Origin: Marinobacter fonticola | GTDB lineage: Bacteria; Pseudomonadota; Gammaproteobacteria; Pseudomonadales; Oleiphilaceae | NCBI RefSeq assembly: GCF_008122265.1 | Contig: NZ_CP043042.1 | Coordinates: forward strand, 1,178,001-1,242,000 | Length of the DNA stretch: 64,000 nucleotides | Direction of reading: 5' to 3' | Part shown: in pieces, positions 40,878-51,531 of the stretch | Layout: the number at the start of each line of letters is the position of its first letter | Position numbering within the stretch: position 1 is the stretch's first letter | Position numbers and translations under genes: made by a program | Notes under the pieces: model-generated | Database searches by the model: none | Told to the model about the DNA's origin: nothing | The model's input: only the letters and a program-made list of their open reading frames with translations

Positions 40878-43520
40878 ATGACCGAATTGCATCCGCATCT
40901 GAGAGAAAATGTCAGGCTGCTGGGGGAACTTCTCGGCGAAAGCATTCGCCAGTACCCTGGCCAAGAGTGCTTCGACCTCATTGAGGAAGTGCGGGCTGCG
41001 GCAAAGGCGGATCGCCGCCAGGAAAGTGGATCCGGCCAGCGCTTGGTCAATTTGTTGAGCAAAATCAGCGACGATCAGCTTCTTCCGGTCACCCGGGCTT
41101 TCAGCCAGTTTCTTAATCTGGCCAATTTGGCGGAACAATATCATGGCATCCGGCGCAAGCAGGGCCATCATGCGGATGTGATGGTGGAATCCCTAAGCGA
41201 CGTATTCGAACGGCTGCTGGCCAAGGACATTCCGCCGGACGAGCTGCACCGGCGCGTGACCGAGTTGGACATTGAGTTTGTCCTCACCGCACACCCCACC
41301 GAAGTCACCCGGCGCACTTTGATTCTCAAGTACGACGAGATCTCAAACTGTCTGGGTCAGCTTGATCACGATGATTTGTTGCCGGTCGAGCGGGATGAAA
41401 TCGTTGCCCGCCTGCGTCAACTGATCGCGGAAGCATGGCACACCGACGAGATACGCTATCAGCGGCCAACAGCCGTCGACGAGGCGAAGTGGGGCTTTGC
41501 GGTAATTGAGAACAGTCTCTGGCAAGCCCTGCCCCGATTCTTGCGAGGGCTCGATCGATCCCTGGTAGAGGCTACCGGTAAAGGGCTGCCCATCGATGCG
41601 GTGCCCTTGCGCTTTGCGTCCTGGATGGGGGGAGATCGGGACGGCAATCCTAACGTAACCCACGAAGTTACCCGCGAAGTTCTCTGGCTCGGTCGCTGGA
41701 TGGCAGCGGATCTTTACTTGCGGGATATTCAGACGTTACGGGCCGAGCTATCCATGTGGGAAGCCAGTGACGCTCTGTGGGCTGAAGCCGGCGATTCCCG
41801 GGAGCCTTACCGGTCTGTGTTGGGTCAGTTGCGTGAACGCCTGCTCAAAACCCGCGATTGGGCCGAGGCCTGTATCAATGGCGAGCCGGCCAATAGCAAC
41901 GGTATTCTGTTCGAGAACGATGACCTGATCCGTCCGCTTCAGCTGTGCTATGACTCGCTCATCGAATGTGGATTGGATGGCATCGCTGACGGTTTGCTGC
42001 TCGACACCTTGCGTCGGGCGCATACGTTCGGCTTGCCGCTGGTTCGATTGGACATTCGCCAGGAAGCCAGCCGGCATGCCGAGGCGATCGGCGAAATCGT
42101 CGGGGAGCTGGGGCTGGGCGATTACTCGGCGTGGGATGAGAAAAGGCGTCAGGAGTTCCTCGTCAGCGAATTACGAGGCCGGCGGCCGTTGATCCCCCGC
42201 AACTTCTCGCCATCGGCTAACGTGCGCGAAGTGCTCGACACCTGCACTGTGATTGCCGGGCAGACTCCGGAATCCCTGGGCTCCTACGTGATTTCCATGG
42301 CCAGTCAGCCATCGGATGTGCTCAGCGTGATCGTATTGTTACGCGAAGCGGGTATGACCAACCCGATGCGCGTGGTGCCCCTGTTCGAGACGCTCGACGA
42401 TCTCCGCGGCGCTCCGGACACCATGTCGGCCTTGTTTCAGGTGGATTGGTATCGCGACTACAGCGGTGGCCGGCAGGAAGTGATGATTGGCTATTCCGAC
42501 TCGGCAAAGGATGCCGGTCAGCTCATGGCCGCATGGGCCCAGTACCAAGCGCAGGAACAAATTACCGCGGTAGCCAATCAATACGGCGTGCATCTCACCT
42601 TGTTCCACGGTCGTGGCGGTACGGTCGGACGTGGCGGTGGTCCCGCTAACCGGGCGATCCTGTCCCAGCCACCTGGGTCGGTAAATGGTAGCTTCCGCAT
42701 TACCGAGCAGGGGGAGATGATTCGCTTTAAGTTTGGCTTGCCGCGATTGGCCGAACAGAGCCTCACGCTTTATGCGACGGCGGTGATCGAGGCGACCATG
42801 GCGCCACCGCCCGAGCCTCAGCACGAATGGCGCGAGATGATGGACTGGCTTACCGAGCGTTCGCTGAAGGCCTATCGCCACGTGGTGCGTGAAGACCCGG
42901 ACTTCGTCACCTACTTCCGTCAGGCCACTCCCGAACAGGCTTTGGGCAAGTTGGCGCTGGGCAGCCGTCCGGCACGGCGCAAGGCCAGCGGCGGTGTCGA
43001 AAGCCTGCGGGCTATCCCCTGGATATTTGCCTGGACCCAGATGCGGATGATGCTGCCCAGCTGGCTAGGCAGCGACGTCGCCCTGAAGGCCGCTGCCGAA
43101 GCCGGTCATGTGCCGTTGCTGCGGGAAATGATGGCGCGCTGGCCGTTCTTCAAGACTTACGTCGATATGCTCGAAATGGTGTTGGCCAAGTCAGATCTGC
43201 GAATTGCCAATTACTACGAAAAGACATTGGTGGAACCCGACTTGCAACGCCTGGGCGAGGATCTACGCCAGCGCCTGGCCGGTTGTATCCAGCAGGTGAA
43301 AGACCTTAAGCAGCAGGACGAGCTGCTACTTGACGAGCCGGTGTTCGCCCACTCCCTGCGTGTGCGTAATCCGTATACCGATCCGCTGCACTACCTGCAG
43401 GCGGAGTTGCTGCGTCGTGACCGCGAGAGCGAGGGCCGCGGCGAGGTGCCGGAACTGGTTGAGCGGGCGCTCAAGGTGTCGATGGCGGGGATTGCTGCGG
43501 GCATGCGCAACACCGGCTAG
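40878..43520 (+). CDS. ppc: Phosphoenolpyruvate carboxylase
   Basis: 880 residues (E. coli 883). Converts PEP and bicarbonate to oxaloacetate, refilling the TCA cycle. Key motifs: H139 in LTAHPTEVTRRT, the GGDRDGNPNVT loop, the catalytic lysine region MIGYSDSAKDAGQLMAAW, and the glycine-rich FHGRGGTVGRGGGPANRA with SVNGSFRITEQGE. It ends MRNTG, the PEPC C-terminus. The AATCGAAAG site at 40767 is 103 bases upstream of its start. Confidence 0.97.
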   Translation: MTELHPHLRENVRLLGELLGESIRQYPGQECFDLIEEVRAAAKADRRQESGSGQRLVNLLSKISDDQLLPVTRAFSQFLNLANLAEQYHGIRRKQGHHADVMVESLSDVFERLLAKDIPPDELHRRVTELDIEFVLTAHPTEVTRRTLILKYDEISNCLGQLDHDDLLPVERDEIVARLRQLIAEAWHTDEIRYQRPTAVDEAKWGFAVIENSLWQALPRFLRGLDRSLVEATGKGLPIDAVPLRFASWMGGDRDGNPNVTHEVTREVLWLGRWMAADLYLRDIQTLRAELSMWEASDALWAEAGDSREPYRSVLGQLRERLLKTRDWAEACINGEPANSNGILFENDDLIRPLQLCYDSLIECGLDGIADGLLLDTLRRAHTFGLPLVRLDIRQEASRHAEAIGEIVGELGLGDYSAWDEKRRQEFLVSELRGRRPLIPRNFSPSANVREVLDTCTVIAGQTPESLGSYVISMASQPSDVLSVIVLLREAGMTNPMRVVPLFETLDDLRGAPDTMSALFQVDWYRDYSGGRQEVMIGYSDSAKDAGQLMAAWAQYQAQEQITAVANQYGVHLTLFHGRGGTVGRGGGPANRAILSQPPGSVNGSFRITEQGEMIRFKFGLPRLAEQSLTLYATAVIEATMAPPPEPQHEWREMMDWLTERSLKAYRHVVREDPDFVTYFRQATPEQALGKLALGSRPARRKASGGVESLRAIPWIFAWTQMRMMLPSWLGSDVALKAAAEAGHVPLLREMMARWPFFKTYVDMLEMVLAKSDLRIANYYEKTLVEPDLQRLGEDLRQRLAGCIQQVKDLKQQDELLLDEPVFAHSLRVRNPYTDPLHYLQAELLRRDRESEGRGEVPELVERALKVSMAGIAAGMRNTG

Positions 43521-43664
43521 CGCTTTTCCACGGTTAATGGCCTGCGCCTGGTAAATAATTTTGGGCGCCGTATCCGAAACACGGAAGAATCGGTTAGTCT
43601 GTGCTTTGAGTCTGCCCGGCAAGCGGGGAGGCTCTCGGTCTATAGAATGATAGAGGTAGTGTGC

Positions 43665-45041
43665 GTGGCGGTATCAGCCAAACTGGACGTTTTTCTCAAC
43701 CGTAAGGGCGTCATCTACGAAACGATTCAGCACGATGAGATGCCAAGCTTTGACGCGGCGGTGTCCGGCGCTGGCATCGCTCAGGAAGACGTGCTCCGCG
43801 CCACGCTGCTGATCGACCTGAAAGGCGTTGTTATGGCCGTGCATGGCTACCATACGGCGGTTGATGTGGATGCCGTTTCGGACATGACGGGACGGCGTCT
43901 ACAACTGCTGACGGCCCGCCAAGCGGATCGTATGTTCGACGACTGCGAGTCGGGTTTCCATCCGCCCGTAGGTGCCGCTTACGATGTGCCGGTGGTGGTG
44001 GACGAGCCTGTGCTGGCTATGACCCAGGCTTATATGGCGTCGGGCGCCAGCAACAGCTTTCTCCGGATGGACGGCCGAGCGTTGCGTCTGGCATTGGCCG
44101 GCGCGCGCAAAGCCCAGATTGGTATTGTTGACCAGGCCCACGATATCCAAGACGGCAACAACGGCGAAGTTACGCTGGAAGACGTCGCCCAACGGCTGCA
44201 GAAACTCTACCGTTTGCCGCCCATGCCGGCGTTGGCTTTGAAAATCCTTCGCCTTACCGCTAATCCGGAAGCAACGGCAAAAGAACTGGCTGATCTGATC
44301 GAATTCGACCCCAGCCTCACGGCGCAAGTCATGCGCTATGCCCGCTCGGCGCTGTTCAACTACCCGGGACAGATCAATTCCGTACAAGAAGCCGTTACGC
44401 GGGTACTGGGTTTTGACCGTGTCGCTCACGTCGCCATGGGGATTGCTTCGGTGAGGGCGTTCGATGTTCCTCGTGACGGCATGCTGGGTATGGATGCTTT
44501 CTGGCGCCATTCGCTGTACTGCGCTCATCTATGCCAGCAGATGGCCATGAAAATGGGTGCGGATAAAGGTCTGGCCTATCTATGCGGCCTGCTGCACAAC
44601 TTTGGGTTATTGCTGATAGGCCACCTGTTTGCTGACGAGTTCGATCAGCTCAATCGCCTGCGTGAGGCCAATCCCGAGCAAAGTATGCGCGCGTTGGAAC
44701 GGCAGGTGTTCGGCGGCAGCCAGGAATTTATTGCCGTCGGCCATGGGCCCATTGGTGGCATTCTCCATCGTCTCTGGCAATTGCCCGACGCGGTCGTCAA
44801 GAGCGCCGGCGTACACCAGCATCCGGACTATGAAGGCGAACACGCCACCTACGTTCACATGGTGCAGCTCGCCAACGGCCTGTTGAAGAAAAAGGGAATT
44901 GGCGACGAGTTCAACCCCGACGATACGGCAGCTCTCGCGGAGTCTTTGGGGCTCACCGAATCCGATGTCGATACCCTCGTCAAAACAACCGATGCGGTGG
45001 CCGAGGAACTCGACGACCTTGCCCGCTCCTTGGCGGCCTGA
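43665..45041 (+). CDS. YbaK/EbsC-type deacylase domain fused to HDOD domain
   Basis: 458 residues from GTG 43665, which has GAGGTA 7 bases upstream; ATG 43647 is also open but has no such site. The N-terminal 150 residues resemble YbaK/ProX aminoacyl-tRNA deacylases (VFLNRKGVIYETIQHDEMPS, LIDLKGVVMAVHG). The C-terminal half is an HDOD domain (LPPMPALALKILRLTANPEA, FDPSLTAQVMRYARSALF, LCGLLHNFGLLLIGHLF). It lies between ppc and adk. The fusion suggests that tRNA-editing or tRNA-sensing chemistry is tied to signalling, but no experimental role is known to me. Confidence 0.86.
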   Translation: MAVSAKLDVFLNRKGVIYETIQHDEMPSFDAAVSGAGIAQEDVLRATLLIDLKGVVMAVHGYHTAVDVDAVSDMTGRRLQLLTARQADRMFDDCESGFHPPVGAAYDVPVVVDEPVLAMTQAYMASGASNSFLRMDGRALRLALAGARKAQIGIVDQAHDIQDGNNGEVTLEDVAQRLQKLYRLPPMPALALKILRLTANPEATAKELADLIEFDPSLTAQVMRYARSALFNYPGQINSVQEAVTRVLGFDRVAHVAMGIASVRAFDVPRDGMLGMDAFWRHSLYCAHLCQQMAMKMGADKGLAYLCGLLHNFGLLLIGHLFADEFDQLNRLREANPEQSMRALERQVFGGSQEFIAVGHGPIGGILHRLWQLPDAVVKSAGVHQHPDYEGEHATYVHMVQLANGLLKKKGIGDEFNPDDTAALAESLGLTESDVDTLVKTTDAVAEELDDLARSLAA

Positions 45042-45064
45042 CCCATCCTGATACCTTCGTACCC

Positions 45065-45093
45065 TTTCTATGCCCGTTCTGACTTCGTATAAT
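45065..45093 (+). promoter_or_regulatory. Possible promoter for adk, with a long leader
   Basis: TTTCTA (45065-45070), 17 bases, TATAAT (45088-45093). The -10 is a perfect consensus; the -35 matches poorly. Transcription from here would give a leader of about 345 bases before adk. Confidence 0.4.
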
Positions 45094-45318
45094 GCCCGAG
45101 CCTTCGAATAGCTTGGGTCGATCCGAGTTGGCTTCATCATTGGCCAGCGCCGCGCATCCAGGCAGAATGTTCCATTGGAGCCCTATGGTTTGCTCCGGGA
45201 TTCTAGTGTCGTGGGTCCGCCTGTTGTGCTGTGGTAAGGCGTCTGGCCGCGTAGCTTAAAGCCACATTCATGGCCATTTTCAGATCACGACTGGCACGCC
45301 CTCGAGCATGCCGGCGAT

Positions 45319-46100
<782 letters not shown>

Positions 46101-46141
46101 GACGTTCTTCAATCGAGGCTTTGCCGGGGCGTGACGATTCC

Positions 46142-46837
46142 ATGAAGCTATTGGCATTGGATACCACCGCAGAAGGCTGTTCTGCTGCCCTCTGGCTGGA
46201 AGGCGTGTTGTTCGAGCGTTCCATCCGGTCGCCCCGGGGGCATACCCAGCACCTTATGCCGATGGTGCGTGAGTTGGTGGCGGAGGCGGATATTCGTCTC
46301 TCCGACCTTGATGCCCTGGCTTTTGGGCGCGGCCCCGGGTCATTTACCGGCCTGCGCATCGCTACTGGGGTGGTTCAGGGGCTGGCTTATGGCCTGGATG
46401 TCCCGGTGGTGCCGGTATCTTCGCTCGCAGCCGTCGCGGCTCAGGCGGTGAGGCGGGGAGTCGCCCAGGAAGGGCAGGGTGTTGCCGTGGCATTCGATGC
46501 ACGAATGGGCGAGGTCTACTGGAATTGCTACACCGTGCAGCATGGCGTGCCCCGAGCGTCCGCAAACGAGCGCGTCTGCGCGCCGCAGCAGGTCACTCTG
46601 ACTGAAACCGCCGATTATTGGCTCGGAGCGGGTTCAGGCTTCACCCTGGTCAACCAATTACCTGCCGCTGTGCGTGAGACTGTGGCAGAATCCTATCCCG
46701 ACTGGTACCCGCAAGCCGCCGATATTGCATCCCTGGCGGTGGCGGACTGGTCGCAAGGAGTCCAGGTCCCCGCGTGGGAAGCGGCTCCTGTCTACGTCAG
46801 GGATGAAATTACCTGGAAGAAACTGCCGGGACGTTAG
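46142..46837 (+). CDS. tsaB: tRNA threonylcarbamoyladenosine biosynthesis protein TsaB
   Basis: 231 residues, as in E. coli. Partner of TsaD, TsaE and TsaC in making t6A37 of ANN-decoding tRNAs. The ASKHA-fold N-terminus MKLLALDTTAEGCSAAL, the GPGSFTGLRIATGVVQGLAY loop and the VPVSSLAAVA stretch are conserved; it lacks the catalytic metal site of TsaD. An open frame from 45998 overlaps adk and is not used. uppP follows. Confidence 0.94.
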   Translation: MKLLALDTTAEGCSAALWLEGVLFERSIRSPRGHTQHLMPMVRELVAEADIRLSDLDALAFGRGPGSFTGLRIATGVVQGLAYGLDVPVVPVSSLAAVAAQAVRRGVAQEGQGVAVAFDARMGEVYWNCYTVQHGVPRASANERVCAPQQVTLTETADYWLGAGSGFTLVNQLPAAVRETVAESYPDWYPQAADIASLAVADWSQGVQVPAWEAAPVYVRDEITWKKLPGR

Positions 46838-46902
46838 CGCCCCTTCGGTTGAGGGACGTCGTCTGGCCCGGTATTCGCCAACGCCTCGCAGGAAGCCACT
46901 TA

Positions 46903-47700
46903 ATGGACCTCTGGCAAACGATTGTCCTCGCCATTATTCAAGGATTGACCGAATTTCTCCCCATCAGTAGTTCAGCCCACCTTATTCTTCCGTCTCAGGT
47001 TCTGGGTTGGCCTGATCAGGGGCTGGCGTTCGATGTCGCCGTCCACGTAGGTACCTTGCTGGCGGTCATGGGTTATTTTCGTCGTGATGTCGTCCGGCTT
47101 ACCTCCGCCTGGGTTACGGATACCGCGGCCCGTCGTACCAGTCAGGATAGTCGTCTGGCCTGGGCGATCGTCCTTGCAACGGTTCCCGCAGGGCTAGCCG
47201 GTCTGCTGTTCGATGATTTCATTGAACAGGAACTGCGTTCGGCGCTGGTGATCGCGTTGTCCACCATTGGTTTCGGTCTGGTGCTGTGGTGGGCCGACGC
47301 CGTCGGTCGCCGGGAGCGCGGTCTGGGCAGTCTGGGTTGGCGAGATGCGCTGGTCATCGGCATTGCCCAGGCACTGGCTTTGATACCGGGTACCTCGCGT
47401 TCAGGCATTACCATGACGGCGGCTCTGTTTCTGGGCTATCAGCGCGAGGCGGCAGCGCGTTTTTCCTTCCTGTTGTCCATTCCGCTTATTATCGCAGCCG
47501 GCTTGTTGAAGGGGATGGAACTGGCCGAAACCGGCAGCGAAGCGCAATGGCTGGATATTCTGGTCGGTACCGGCGTGTCCTTCGTTAGTGCAGTGATCTG
47601 CATCCACCTGTTTCTTCGTTTTCTGGATCGCCTGGGCTTCATGCCCTACGTTATTTACCGTTTGTTACTAGGCGCGCTGCTGCTGTTGATGATATCTTAA
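46903..47700 (+). CDS. uppP: Undecaprenyl-diphosphate phosphatase UppP (BacA)
   Basis: 265 residues, integral membrane protein with about eight hydrophobic segments. Dephosphorylates undecaprenyl pyrophosphate to recycle the lipid carrier for cell-wall synthesis. Family signatures: IQGLTEFLPISSSAHLIL near the N-terminus and GTSRSGITMTAALFLGYQRE in the middle. The start ATG 46903 is the conserved MDLWQTIVLAIIQG. Confidence 0.95.
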   Translation: MDLWQTIVLAIIQGLTEFLPISSSAHLILPSQVLGWPDQGLAFDVAVHVGTLLAVMGYFRRDVVRLTSAWVTDTAARRTSQDSRLAWAIVLATVPAGLAGLLFDDFIEQELRSALVIALSTIGFGLVLWWADAVGRRERGLGSLGWRDALVIGIAQALALIPGTSRSGITMTAALFLGYQREAAARFSFLLSIPLIIAAGLLKGMELAETGSEAQWLDILVGTGVSFVSAVICIHLFLRFLDRLGFMPYVIYRLLLGALLLLMIS

Positions 47701-47753
47701 CCAGTCAGAATTCTTTCCAAATTCAGCACCTGTGTGTGAGTCAGACCTGAATC

Positions 47754-48080
47754 ATGATTGGTGGCGTTAATTCAAACGGTTACGGTACGCTCCAGCCGGA
47801 TCGCCTGATCCAGCGGGACGATGCCGCGCGGCAGGGTGACCGTCGCAATACCGGTATTGTCATTGATGCGGAAGCTCCGGTTCGGCGTGATACGATCGAT
47901 CCACAGCTTTTGGAGCGCCGCGTACAGGCCCGCCAGGCGGCTCAGGATGCCCAGCTCGAGCGCTTCCGTGCAGACGACATTCCGCGTCGTAATGCTGAGG
48001 CGCTGGAGGTCTTCACCGGCATAGCGAGCCAGCACGATGGGAGTGACGTCGAGCTGGCCGGCATCGATATTCGCGTTTAA
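47754..48080 (+). CDS. Small uncharacterised protein, conserved before rsmJ
   Basis: 108 residues, hydrophilic. MIGGVNSNGYGTLQPDRLIQ is followed by an Arg/Asp-rich middle, then RRVQARQAAQDAQLERF and EALEVFTGIASQHDGSDVEL. No transmembrane segment or known motif is visible. Small proteins of this kind beginning MIG...NSxxY are seen in pseudomonads, from memory. It ends 10 bases before rsmJ. The overlapping minus-strand frame (47772-48092) is judged a shadow. Function unknown. Confidence 0.6.
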   Translation: MIGGVNSNGYGTLQPDRLIQRDDAARQGDRRNTGIVIDAEAPVRRDTIDPQLLERRVQARQAAQDAQLERFRADDIPRRNAEALEVFTGIASQHDGSDVELAGIDIRV

Positions 48081-48090
48081 GCCTCGTCGC

Positions 48091-48882
48091 ATGGATGCTA
48101 TTCAACTGGCCGTTGGCTGTTCACACCCTTTATATGGTCCCCAGGCGCGTTCTGTCGCCGAATCCCTGAATCTTCCTTTTCTTGACCGGGTGGACCCCAA
48201 GTTTATCGAGGATTATCCGGTACTGCTCTGGCTGGAAGAGGGGGGGCTTTCGCTTCAGGTTACCGGTCGCAAGGCCCCGGGACCCGTGCGGGCGGAATTT
48301 GTTTCAGGCAAGGCGGGTTACCGGCGTGATCACGGCGGTGGTGCGGGGCAACTGGTGGCGAAGGCCGTGGGCTTGCAGCGAACCTCAAAACCCCTCCATG
48401 TTCTGGACGCAACCGCCGGTCTGGGGCAGGATGCGTACGTTCTTGCAGGGTTGGGTTGTGACGTCACGTTGTTGGAGCGTTCGCCGATAATCCACGCCTT
48501 GTTGGCTGATGGTCTGGCCCGGGCGGCCGGCGATGTCGGCGCGGGGCCATTGGTTGCGCGAATGCAGTTGGAGTCCGGCGATAGCATTCGCTGGATGAAA
48601 GCACGAAACGATGCTGTGGCCGACGTGATTTATCTGGATCCGATGTTCCCGCATCGAGACAAGTCAGCACGGGTCAAAAAAGAAATGGAGCTGTTCCGTC
48701 CCATCGTTGGTGCCGATGACGATGCCGCGGATCTTCTGCAAGTCGCGCTGGAGCGGGCGCGTTACCGGGTGGTGGTTAAGCGACCGCGCAAGGCTCCGAC
48801 CATTGAGGGCCCGCCGCCCAATACCCAGCTAGAAGGGAAGAGTAGTCGGTACGATATCTATGCCCTTCGGGCGCTGCCTTAA
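48091..48882 (+). CDS. rsmJ: 16S rRNA (guanine-1516-N2)-methyltransferase RsmJ
   Basis: 263 residues. SAM-dependent enzyme making m2G1516. The SAM motif is VLDATAGLGQDAYVLAGLG; the catalytic region has IYLDPMFPHRDKSARVKKEM, the RsmJ signature. C-terminal KRPRKAPTIEG also fits. The frame is open from 48037; ATG 48091 matches the family N-terminus (IQLAVGCSHPLYGPQA). It ends 6 bases before the convergent plsB. Confidence 0.93.
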   Translation: MDAIQLAVGCSHPLYGPQARSVAESLNLPFLDRVDPKFIEDYPVLLWLEEGGLSLQVTGRKAPGPVRAEFVSGKAGYRRDHGGGAGQLVAKAVGLQRTSKPLHVLDATAGLGQDAYVLAGLGCDVTLLERSPIIHALLADGLARAAGDVGAGPLVARMQLESGDSIRWMKARNDAVADVIYLDPMFPHRDKSARVKKEMELFRPIVGADDDAADLLQVALERARYRVVVKRPRKAPTIEGPPPNTQLEGKSSRYDIYALRALP

Positions 48883-48888
48883 GAGCTC

Positions 48889-51354
48889 CTAGGCTCCCAG
48901 CATCGTCACTTGCTGAATCGCCTGGCGCATCTCTATATTCAGTACCAGTCGCGCATCTTCAGCCACTTCATCCAGCCCTTCGGTATAGCAGAGCAGGTCG
49001 TTTTCGTCGGCGGTGAGGATGTCGTTTTTTCGCAGGTTCGCGATGAAATTGCGAAACAGCATCTTGTCAAAAAATTCCGGAGCATTCAGGCCGAACAGGA
49101 TCGACATGCGCTGGGCCATTTGCGTGCTCTGTTCTTCCAGTTCCTTGGCGGAAATCTTGCCGGAGCCGTATTTGCGCAGGATGGCAATGGAAATGTGGTA
49201 GCGCTCCAGGGTTTGGATAATAAAGTGGGAGAGGTGGCGCAAACGCAGGGCGGCTTCGGTGCCGTCCGCTGGACGACAGACACGGTCACCCTCCAGTACC
49301 AGCAGGTTGCGCTCGACCAATACGCCGATCCAACGTTCGATGACTGGATCGACCTCTTCGTCGTCGTACTTAAGGAACAGCTCCGATTTAATATAGGGAT
49401 AGATGGCGCTGGCCAGAAAGACCAAGCGCTCGCGATTGAGCGAGGCAAAGTTCTCGAATAGACAGGCAATCAGTGCCGGTAGAGCAAAGAGATGCTGAAT
49501 GTTATTGCGGTAGTAAGTCATCAGGATGGCGTTGTTGCCTTCCAGCGCAATGATGTCGCCCAGATCCTGTGAGTAGCGGCTGATCAGCCCCATCTCCTCG
49601 CCATAGTTAACCCAGTCGCGTCCGCTACCTTCAGGGAACGTGACGTTTTCCGAGTAGGGGGCGGTCTTGATCAGGTCGCAGAACTCGTTCATCAGACGGA
49701 TCAGCAAACGCTCATCCATTGCCAGACGCTGGGCTGACAGGAGGACTGTGGCCAGTATGCCGATTGGATTTACGGCGACAGCGGCATTGATGTTTACGGC
49801 GACCTTGTCCGACAGGGTTTCGACGGCGCTGTTCAGCCAGCGGGGCCGGTAATCGCTGTCGTAGGCCTCTTCGCGCCACTGGGGGCGGGCCTGGTCGAGG
49901 ATGGCGCTGAGTTCGATCGGGGAGCCGAAGTTTACCGCCACGCGACCGAAGGAATTGCGCAGTTTTTTCGCGGCCTTGGCCAGAGAGAAGATGTTTTCCT
50001 TCTGTTTCTTTTTGCCGCGTAGTTCACCCAGATAACTGCGGCCTTCCATCACTTTTTCGTAGCCGATGTAGACCGGTACAAAGACTATCGGCTTGCGGTG
50101 ATCGCGCAGATAACTGCGAACGGTCATCGCCAGCATCCCCGCTCGCGGCTGCAGCATGCGGCCCGTCCGACTCCGGCCGCCTTCCACGAAGTATTCGACG
50201 GAATAGCCGCGGGAGAACATAACGTGCATATACTCGTTGAAGACCGTGGCGTATAGCGGGTTGTCCTTGAAGCTGCGGCGCATGAAGAAAGCGCCGCTAC
50301 GGCGCAGGATGGGTCCGACAATGGGCATGTTGAGGTTGATGCCGGCGGCAATGTGGGGCGGCATCAGGCCGTTGCGATAGAGCACGTAGGACAGCAGCAG
50401 GTAGTCGATATGCGAGCGGTGGCAGGGCACATACACGACAGCATTGTCTTTGGCCACATCTTGAGCCACTTCGATGTTATTGATAGCGATGCCGTTGTAG
50501 ATACGATTCCAAAGCCACGACAAGACCACTTCCATAATACGAATGGTGACGACGGACATGCTCGCGGCAATTTCGTCGGCATACTTGAGGGCCTTGGCGC
50601 GGACTTTCTCGGGAGGTAAGTCCTTGTCCCGGGCCGTCTCACGAATGGCTTCCTTCACCGCAGGCGTGCGAACCAGAGACGCTACCAGGGTGCGCCGGTG
50701 AGACAGGTCAGGACCGAGGACGGCTTGGCGAACGCGGCGGAAATGCGTGCGCAGAATGCGCGCCAGTTTGCGGGTAGCGCGCTCGTCGTTGTCGCGTACC
50801 TCGTTGATCACATGCTGGATGGAAATCGGTTGGCCGAACTGAACATAGGTGTTGCGTCCGTGGACCAGGATAATTAGCAGCTTCTGTAGCCGGCCAGCGA
50901 CGGACCACGTGTCTGACAGCAGCAATTTGAACAGGGATTTCTCCTTGTCTGGCGAGCGTCCCCAGAACAGGGTCACCGGTACGATCTGGATATCCAGACT
51001 GGAATCATTCAGAGCCAACGCCGTGACCTGTTTGATGCGCGGCGTCAGCGCTGGAGAATGGCGACGCCGGAAGAGGCCGCCGGCACGCTGATAAAGGAAA
51101 AAAAACGAGCGGCGTGGACCGTTGGGTACCGGTAACTGCGTCTGTGACGAGGGTAAACCGGCACGCAGGATTTCCTGCTCAAGGACCAGGCGGCTGGACA
51201 GGGAGCTGTATTGGAGCACGTAGCATACGGGTTTGTCCGGGTCGAGCCCCAACTGTTCCCGCTTGGCGCCCATCACATCGGTGCGTACCCAGAGGAACAG
51301 AATTTTACGGAACAAAGTAAAAAACAAGGCGCTCAGCCCCGGAAAAATACGCAT
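48889..51354 (-). CDS. plsB: Glycerol-3-phosphate 1-O-acyltransferase
   Basis: 821 residues (E. coli 807). First step of membrane phospholipid synthesis: acyl transfer to glycerol 3-phosphate. The catalytic HX4D is H312-D317 (VPCHRSHIDYLLL), followed by GAFFMRRSFKDNPLY, the substrate-binding EGGRSRTGRMLQPRAG and PVYIGYEKVMEG. Peripheral membrane enzyme with hydrophobic N-terminal residues. Its end is nearly adjacent to rsmJ; its start faces a repeat-rich gap. Confidence 0.95.
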   Translation of the reverse strand: MRIFPGLSALFFTLFRKILFLWVRTDVMGAKREQLGLDPDKPVCYVLQYSSLSSRLVLEQEILRAGLPSSQTQLPVPNGPRRSFFFLYQRAGGLFRRRHSPALTPRIKQVTALALNDSSLDIQIVPVTLFWGRSPDKEKSLFKLLLSDTWSVAGRLQKLLIILVHGRNTYVQFGQPISIQHVINEVRDNDERATRKLARILRTHFRRVRQAVLGPDLSHRRTLVASLVRTPAVKEAIRETARDKDLPPEKVRAKALKYADEIAASMSVVTIRIMEVVLSWLWNRIYNGIAINNIEVAQDVAKDNAVVYVPCHRSHIDYLLLSYVLYRNGLMPPHIAAGINLNMPIVGPILRRSGAFFMRRSFKDNPLYATVFNEYMHVMFSRGYSVEYFVEGGRSRTGRMLQPRAGMLAMTVRSYLRDHRKPIVFVPVYIGYEKVMEGRSYLGELRGKKKQKENIFSLAKAAKKLRNSFGRVAVNFGSPIELSAILDQARPQWREEAYDSDYRPRWLNSAVETLSDKVAVNINAAVAVNPIGILATVLLSAQRLAMDERLLIRLMNEFCDLIKTAPYSENVTFPEGSGRDWVNYGEEMGLISRYSQDLGDIIALEGNNAILMTYYRNNIQHLFALPALIACLFENFASLNRERLVFLASAIYPYIKSELFLKYDDEEVDPVIERWIGVLVERNLLVLEGDRVCRPADGTEAALRLRHLSHFIIQTLERYHISIAILRKYGSGKISAKELEEQSTQMAQRMSILFGLNAPEFFDKMLFRNFIANLRKNDILTADENDLLCYTEGLDEVAEDARLVLNIEMRQAIQQVTMLGA

Positions 51355-51469
51355 GCAAACTCCAGTCAGCGTTCAAGTGCGCTAAGTTTACTTGGTCGAC
51401 CCACGGGCGCAAAGCGCAGCACGTGTGAGCGGCCCGGGCGGGCGTAGATTGTCCCGGCTGGGCGCGCTC

Positions 51470-51504
51470 TGTGGTACCTTTAGCCAGCTGTGGTACCTTT
51501 GGCC
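51470..51504. repeat. Short direct repeat in the plsB-nudC gap
   Basis: TGTGGTACCTTTAGCC (51470-51485) is followed at period 19 by TGTGGTACCTTTGGCC (51489-51504); one base differs. Confidence 0.7.
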
Positions 51505-51531
51505 GGATCGGGCCCAAAGTTCAAATTATAG

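Noticed and set aside
47772..48092. 106-residue minus-strand frame opposite the small gene before rsmJ
   Set aside because: The plus frame fits better with neighbour spacing and remembered homologues; but neither is certain.
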